Shown here one piece after another: positions 4,625 to 7,283 of a DNA stretch of 7,283 nt. Numbering within the stretch: the stretch's first letter is position 1; the number at the start of each line of letters is the position of its first letter. Location: assembly GCA_013330975.1 (NCBI GenBank), contig DUHG01000010.1, positions 1 to 7,283 of the forward strand. Reading direction: 5' to 3'. The stretch comes from Candidatus Bathyarchaeota archaeon (GTDB taxonomy: Archaea > Thermoproteota > Bathyarchaeia > Bathyarchaeales > Bathycorpusculaceae). The notes beneath the pieces are model-generated. The model saw nothing but the letters and a program-made list of their open reading frames with translations. It did no database searches and had not been told where the DNA came from. Both the position numbers and the translations under genes were made by a program.

Positions 4625-6158
4625 AGGTTTTCCGCACCTTGACGTGACTCATTGGATCCTTAAAAACATGTGGAATCCACTCTAAAAGATCACTCGCGAG
4701 CATGTGGTGACCGATTTCGGCATTTACAAAGTCTCCTGCTGCGCCATTGACAAAAGCTCCTGCAACGGCAGCCTCAAACGCGTTTGTCTTCTGGGCTAGC
4801 AGTGCGCTCACAATCCCTGACAATACATCGCCTGTGCCCCCAACGGTCATTCCTGGATTGCCAGTGAAATTGAATTTTGCACGATCCTCTTCACAGATTA
4901 GATCAATTGGACCTTTGAGGAGGACAACTCCATTAAGTTCTGTTGCGGTCTTTTGTACAGCTGTCAATCTTTCTTTCAAGTTGAAAGGTGGATTTGACTG
5001 GGTAAGCTTTGCGTATTCGCCTGCATGCGGGGTCAGGACAAATGGAACTTGCAGCGGTCGCTTGAATCCTGCGAAGGCTTTTAATCCATCAGCATCCAGA
5101 AGGAAGGGTTTCCCCGCTTTTTCAATGGCGTCTATACATAACTTGACAAATTCGTTAGTCTCAGGGTTTAAGCCAACACCTGGACCCAGAGCTACAGCAT
5201 CTGCTTTTTCGATGTATGGCTGAAGTTCATCCAAGTTACGTGGCTTGAGATGCTTTCCGTCGAGTTTAACTGTGATTAAGTCAGGTGATAGCGAGGATAT
5301 TGCCTGTGCAGTTTTTTCAGGAGCCGCCGTGTAGACAATGTCCACACCTGTGCGCAAGGCTGCTAGCGAAACAAGCGATGGGGCACCAGAATAGACTTCG
5401 CTGCCACCTATGACCAATAGCTGTCCAAAATCTCCCTTATGTGAGGATAATTCCCGGTTCTTGATCACAGAAATAACATCACCTGGTCCAGCAAAGTTTT
5501 CGAATTCTTTTGGCAAACCGATATCTTTCACGATCATTTTCCCAACGTATTTCTTTGCATGCTCGAGCCCAACTTTGGGGGCGTAAAATGTTAATGTAAG
5601 ATCAGCATTCACCGCAGATCCCAAGACCTCTCCTGTGTCAGAATCTATTCCTGTGGGGATGTCTACCGCTATCTTGAATGCCCTTAGGTTGTTTATATGC
5701 TCCACAAGTACTGCTACCAGAGGTTTTAGTTTACCCGTTGTTCCCGTTCCAAGAAGCGCATCGATGGCAACGTCTGCTTCAATTTTTGGAATGGCCGCGG
5801 AATCAGTGACTTCGTTAATCTCAAGGTTTTGATTTAGGCATTTAAGAGGATCCCAATTTTTGAGGGCAGCTTCGTGCTTGATTTCTTCGCCTCTTCCAGC
5901 AAGTATAATGGACACTTTGTAGCCTTTTGAACATAGATGTCTCGCTGCAACAAAGCCATCTCCTCCATTCCCTCCCAAACCGCAGAAAATCGCGATTCGC
6001 TTTGCTTCTGGGAAGCGCGAAAGGACCTCAGCAGCTACATTTTGGCCCGCATTTTCCATGAGTTGAAGTAAGCAAATTCCGTAGTATTCGGCATTGATTT
6101 CGAGAACACGCATCTGTTTACTTGAGATTGGTTTGGTGGCCTGCTCGTTAGGGGTCAT
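4608..6158 (-). CDS. nnr: Bifunctional NAD(P)H-hydrate epimerase / ADP-dependent NAD(P)H-hydrate dehydratase
   Basis: This 516-aa protein repairs hydrated NADH and NADPH. The N-terminal epimerase domain (about 11-215) interconverts R and S hydrates, and the C-terminal kinase-fold domain (about 235-500) dehydrates the S form at the expense of ADP. Epimerase motifs are MENAGQNVA (34-42), GLGGNGGDGFVAARHL (60-75), AIDALLGTG (131-139), VDIPTGIDSDTGE (165-177) and FYAPKVGL (191-198). Dehydratase motifs are SHKGDFGQLLVIGG (239-252), ALGPGVG (323-329), LLDADGLKAF (353-362), LTPHAGEY (375-382) and GMTVGGTGDVLSG (436-448) with Asp444. Glycine replaces the first Asn of the usual NNGGDG; this is probably neutral. 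ATG 6158 is preferred, with AGGG 9 nt upstream and the expected N terminus. The frame also allows GTG 6209. It overlaps tsr3. Confidence 0.95.
   Translation of the reverse strand: MTPNEQATKPISSKQMRVLEINAEYYGICLLQLMENAGQNVAAEVLSRFPEAKRIAIFCGLGGNGGDGFVAARHLCSKGYKVSIILAGRGEEIKHEAALKNWDPLKCLNQNLEINEVTDSAAIPKIEADVAIDALLGTGTTGKLKPLVAVLVEHINNLRAFKIAVDIPTGIDSDTGEVLGSAVNADLTLTFYAPKVGLEHAKKYVGKMIVKDIGLPKEFENFAGPGDVISVIKNRELSSHKGDFGQLLVIGGSEVYSGAPSLVSLAALRTGVDIVYTAAPEKTAQAISSLSPDLITVKLDGKHLKPRNLDELQPYIEKADAVALGPGVGLNPETNEFVKLCIDAIEKAGKPFLLDADGLKAFAGFKRPLQVPFVLTPHAGEYAKLTQSNPPFNLKERLTAVQKTATELNGVVLLKGPIDLICEEDRAKFNFTGNPGMTVGGTGDVLSGIVSALLAQKTNAFEAAVAGAFVNGAAGDFVNAEIGHHMLASDLLEWIPHVFKDPMSHVKVRKTCGIFA
4635..4640 (-). 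promoter_or_regulatory. Ribosome binding site of tsr3 inside nnr
   Basis: AAGGTG on the minus strand lies in the last codons of nnr, 10 nt before the GTG of tsr3. It supports the GTG start and independent or coupled initiation within the overlap. Confidence 0.55.
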
Positions 6159-6221
6159 GACTGTAAACCCTGTAGTTATTGAAGCTTGAATAAAGATAAG
6201 CGTATCCACAAGTGGTGACGA

Positions 6222-6230
6222 TATAGGTCC
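6222..6230 (-). promoter_or_regulatory. Possible TATA box of nnr-tsr3
   Basis: CCTATATCG on the minus strand lies about 65-72 bp before ATG 6158. Initiation about 25 nt downstream would fall after the alternative GTG at 6209, so this element, if real, favours the ATG. It is a short match and weakly supported. Confidence 0.3.
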
Positions 6231-6276
6231 TTTCTATTGCTGTCCCAACACACAAGGGGGTGGAGGCAAAGTACTG

Positions 6277-6546
6277 CTATTTCTTGGCAGGTATCTGGTT
6301 GATAGCTTTGTATTCTCTCGAGATTATCATAGTGGATGTCACCAGAACATTTGGGACCGCCCTGATCTTTTCTGAGACAAATTCCTCGAGCTTATCCAAG
6401 TCTTGAGTTACCATTTTAGCTACAACGTCGTATTCACCGAATATGATGTCGGCTTGTTTTACTTCGCCAAACTCGATTAGTTTTTGCGCCACTTCTCTTT
6501 CTGTCCCCGAGTTAACCTTGAACAAAACATATGCTAAGACGGGCAT
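6277..6546 (-). CDS. Standalone Lrp/AsnC ligand-binding (RAM) domain protein
   Basis: This 89-aa protein is made only of the effector-binding, oligomerising domain of Lrp/AsnC regulators, without the helix-turn-helix. The pattern is VLAYVLFKVNSGTEREVAQKL split as strand and helix 1, IIFGEYDVVAKMV as strands 2-3, LEEFVSEKIRAVPNVLVTST as helix 2 and strand 4, and a short lysine-ending tail. GEYD matches the family's central glycine/aspartate turn. The start is ATG 6546 because GGTGA (6556-6552) lies 5-7 nt upstream; a GTG at 6555 would overlap that site. Such proteins usually form octamer-type rings, bind amino acids or similar small molecules, and may modulate full Lrp partners. It sits between nnr and the divergent pncA, so a role in sensing for either is conceivable but unproven. 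Confidence 0.88.
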   Translation of the reverse strand: MPVLAYVLFKVNSGTEREVAQKLIEFGEVKQADIIFGEYDVVAKMVTQDLDKLEEFVSEKIRAVPNVLVTSTMIISREYKAINQIPAKK

Positions 6547-6551
6547 TGCTT

Positions 6552-6556
6552 TCACC
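6552..6556 (-). promoter_or_regulatory. Ribosome binding site deciding the RAM-protein start
   Basis: GGTGA on the minus strand, just upstream of ATG 6546, matches the archaeal anti-Shine-Dalgarno well. It overlaps the alternative GTG at 6555, which is therefore unlikely to be used. Confidence 0.6.
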
Positions 6557-6568
6557 GGAAATTGATAA

Positions 6569-6605
6569 TCGCGGCATAGCTTAATTAGTCTTTACTCATC
6601 CGCGA
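6569..6605. repeat. Inverted repeat in the RAM-protein/pncA divergent promoter region
   Basis: TCGCGG (6569-6574) and CCGCGA (6600-6605) are exact reverse complements. Their centres are 31 bp apart, about three helical turns. They flank an AT-rich core (TTAATTA) that may be the leftward TATA region. They stand out as GC-rich blocks in an AT-rich spacer and could be a split operator for a dimeric or looping regulator. Function is inferred. Confidence 0.35.
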
Positions 6606-6610
6606 CCAAG

Positions 6611-6625
6611 CAAAAAACTTTATTC
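6611..6625 (+). promoter_or_regulatory. Putative BRE/TATA promoter of pncA
   Basis: An A run (CAAAAAAC) is followed by CTTTATTC at 6618-6625, a BRE-plus-TATA-like arrangement. Initiation about 25 nt on would be near 6645-6650, giving a leader of about 40 nt that contains GGAG and the stem-loop at 6656-6678. Confidence 0.45.
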
Positions 6626-6655
6626 ATCTCTATACTCATAGATATCTCTTGGAGT

Positions 6656-6678
6656 ACTGCTGAGAAACCTCAGCTAGT
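6656..6678 (+). promoter_or_regulatory. Stem-loop in the pncA leader between GGAG and ATG
   Basis: GCTGAG (6659-6664), loop AAAC, and CTCAGC (6669-6674) form a perfect 6-bp stem. ACT (6656-6658) and AGT (6676-6678) extend it to 9 bp with a single bulged T at 6675. GGAG lies just before it (6651-6654) and the ATG 10 nt after it. If the stem forms, the effective distance from GGAG to ATG is 11 nt instead of 34. Confidence 0.45.
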
Positions 6679-6688
6679 TCTAAAATTT

Positions 6689-7283
6689 ATGAAGGACGAT
6701 CTATTGTCGGAACGTAGTGCAATAGACTTTGGTGATGTGCTTTTAATTATAGATGTACAGATGGATTTTCTTCCTGAGGGTGCTCTTCCAGTCCCTGACG
6801 GCGAACAGGTTATTCCAATTCTAAACGACTATATTGATTTATTCAAACCGAAAAACAGGATATTTGCTACTCGCGATTGGCATCCGACGAATCACATTTC
6901 CTTCAAGGAGTATGGCGGACCTTGGCCATTACACTGCATCAAGGAGAGCGAAGGTGCAAAGTTTCATCCCGACCTCAGGATCCCCCCTAACGCAACAGTA
7001 GTTTCAAAAGGAACAAATCCCGGAAAAGAAAGCCTTTCTGGTTTTGATGGTACCGATTTGTCCGAAATTCTGAGATCAAGCGAAGCATCACGTGTTTTCG
7101 TCGGCGGGCTAGCAACTGACTACTGCGTGAAGAATACGGTTCTCGATGCAAGGGCGGAAGGTTTTGAAGTAGTTTTGCTCACAGATGCCATAAAAGGAAT
7201 TAACATTTGGCCTGGTGATGCAGAACTAGCTATTGAAACAATGATTTCAAAGGGAGCCGATACAATTACGCTGGGTGATTTGC
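6689..7283 (+). CDS. pncA: Nicotinamidase, C-terminal end cut by window
   Basis: This cysteine hydrolase of the isochorismatase fold converts nicotinamide to nicotinate plus ammonia for NAD salvage. 198 residues are visible and the frame is still open at the window edge; family length is about 180-210, so little is missing. Catalytic residues are Asp22 (IIDVQMDF), Lys113 (GTNPGKES) and Cys146 (GLATDYCV). The metal ligands are Asp63 and His65 (TRDWHP) and His82 (WPLHC). VSKGTNPGK and the SGFDGTDL segment match archaeal nicotinamidases closely. ATG 6689 is the first start codon in a frame open upstream, and it leaves a 15-residue N-terminal extension before the core strand. No ribosome site adjoins it, but GGAG lies beyond a leader stem-loop. 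It is divergent from the RAM-domain gene. Confidence 0.95.
   Translation, partial: MKDDLLSERSAIDFGDVLLIIDVQMDFLPEGALPVPDGEQVIPILNDYIDLFKPKNRIFATRDWHPTNHISFKEYGGPWPLHCIKESEGAKFHPDLRIPPNATVVSKGTNPGKESLSGFDGTDLSEILRSSEASRVFVGGLATDYCVKNTVLDARAEGFEVVLLTDAIKGINIWPGDAELAIETMISKGADTITLGDL

Noticed and set aside
4747..5223. 158-codon plus-strand frame antisense to nnr
   Set aside because: Low-complexity Ser/Pro/Ala-rich shadow of the strongly conserved NAD(P)HX dehydratase coding sequence; no ribosome site or domain.

Overview
The window is archaeal. It carries a threonine-type proteasome beta subunit followed directly by the KH-domain start of the archaeal termination factor FttA/aCPSF1. It also has an Alba domain, a Tsr3-type rRNA modification enzyme, a standalone Lrp/AsnC ligand-binding (RAM) domain, GGAG/GGTG-type ribosome binding sites and AT-rich TATA-like boxes. 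I infer a TACK-type, possibly Bathyarchaeia-like, lineage from the overall flavour of the proteins; that lineage call is tentative. No mobile element, CRISPR array, tRNA or rRNA was seen.

Left end (1-1183): psmB and fttA are read leftward as an operon. Their upstream region (925-1183) holds a BRE/TATA-like promoter and a perfect 8-bp stem hairpin at the likely 5' end of the mRNA. Diverging from them is the most unusual gene of the window (1184-1939, +): a 251-residue protein with two tandem DUF1508 (YegP-like) repeats, a polar linker and a C-terminal Alba domain. I know of no described protein with this architecture.

Middle (1940-4102): the fusion gene converges on three leftward genes. These are a LysE-family exporter and a macro-domain ADP-ribose hydrolase 10 bp apart (a likely operon), then a small winged-helix protein with two membrane helices. 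A pair of direct repeats lies in front of the winged-helix gene.

Right end (4103-7283): a bifunctional NAD(P)HX epimerase/dehydratase (nnr) overlaps tsr3 by 17 bp, with a standalone RAM-domain protein upstream, all leftward. Diverging from the RAM gene is nicotinamidase pncA, cut by the window edge. Its leader has a good stem-loop between a GGAG motif and the ATG.

Functional reading: nicotinamidase (NAD salvage), Nnr (repair of hydrated NAD(P)H) and the macro domain (ADP-ribose chemistry) give the right two thirds a nicotinamide/ADP-ribose theme. The left third concerns protein turnover, transcription termination and nucleic-acid binding. Links between these modules are inference from proximity only.
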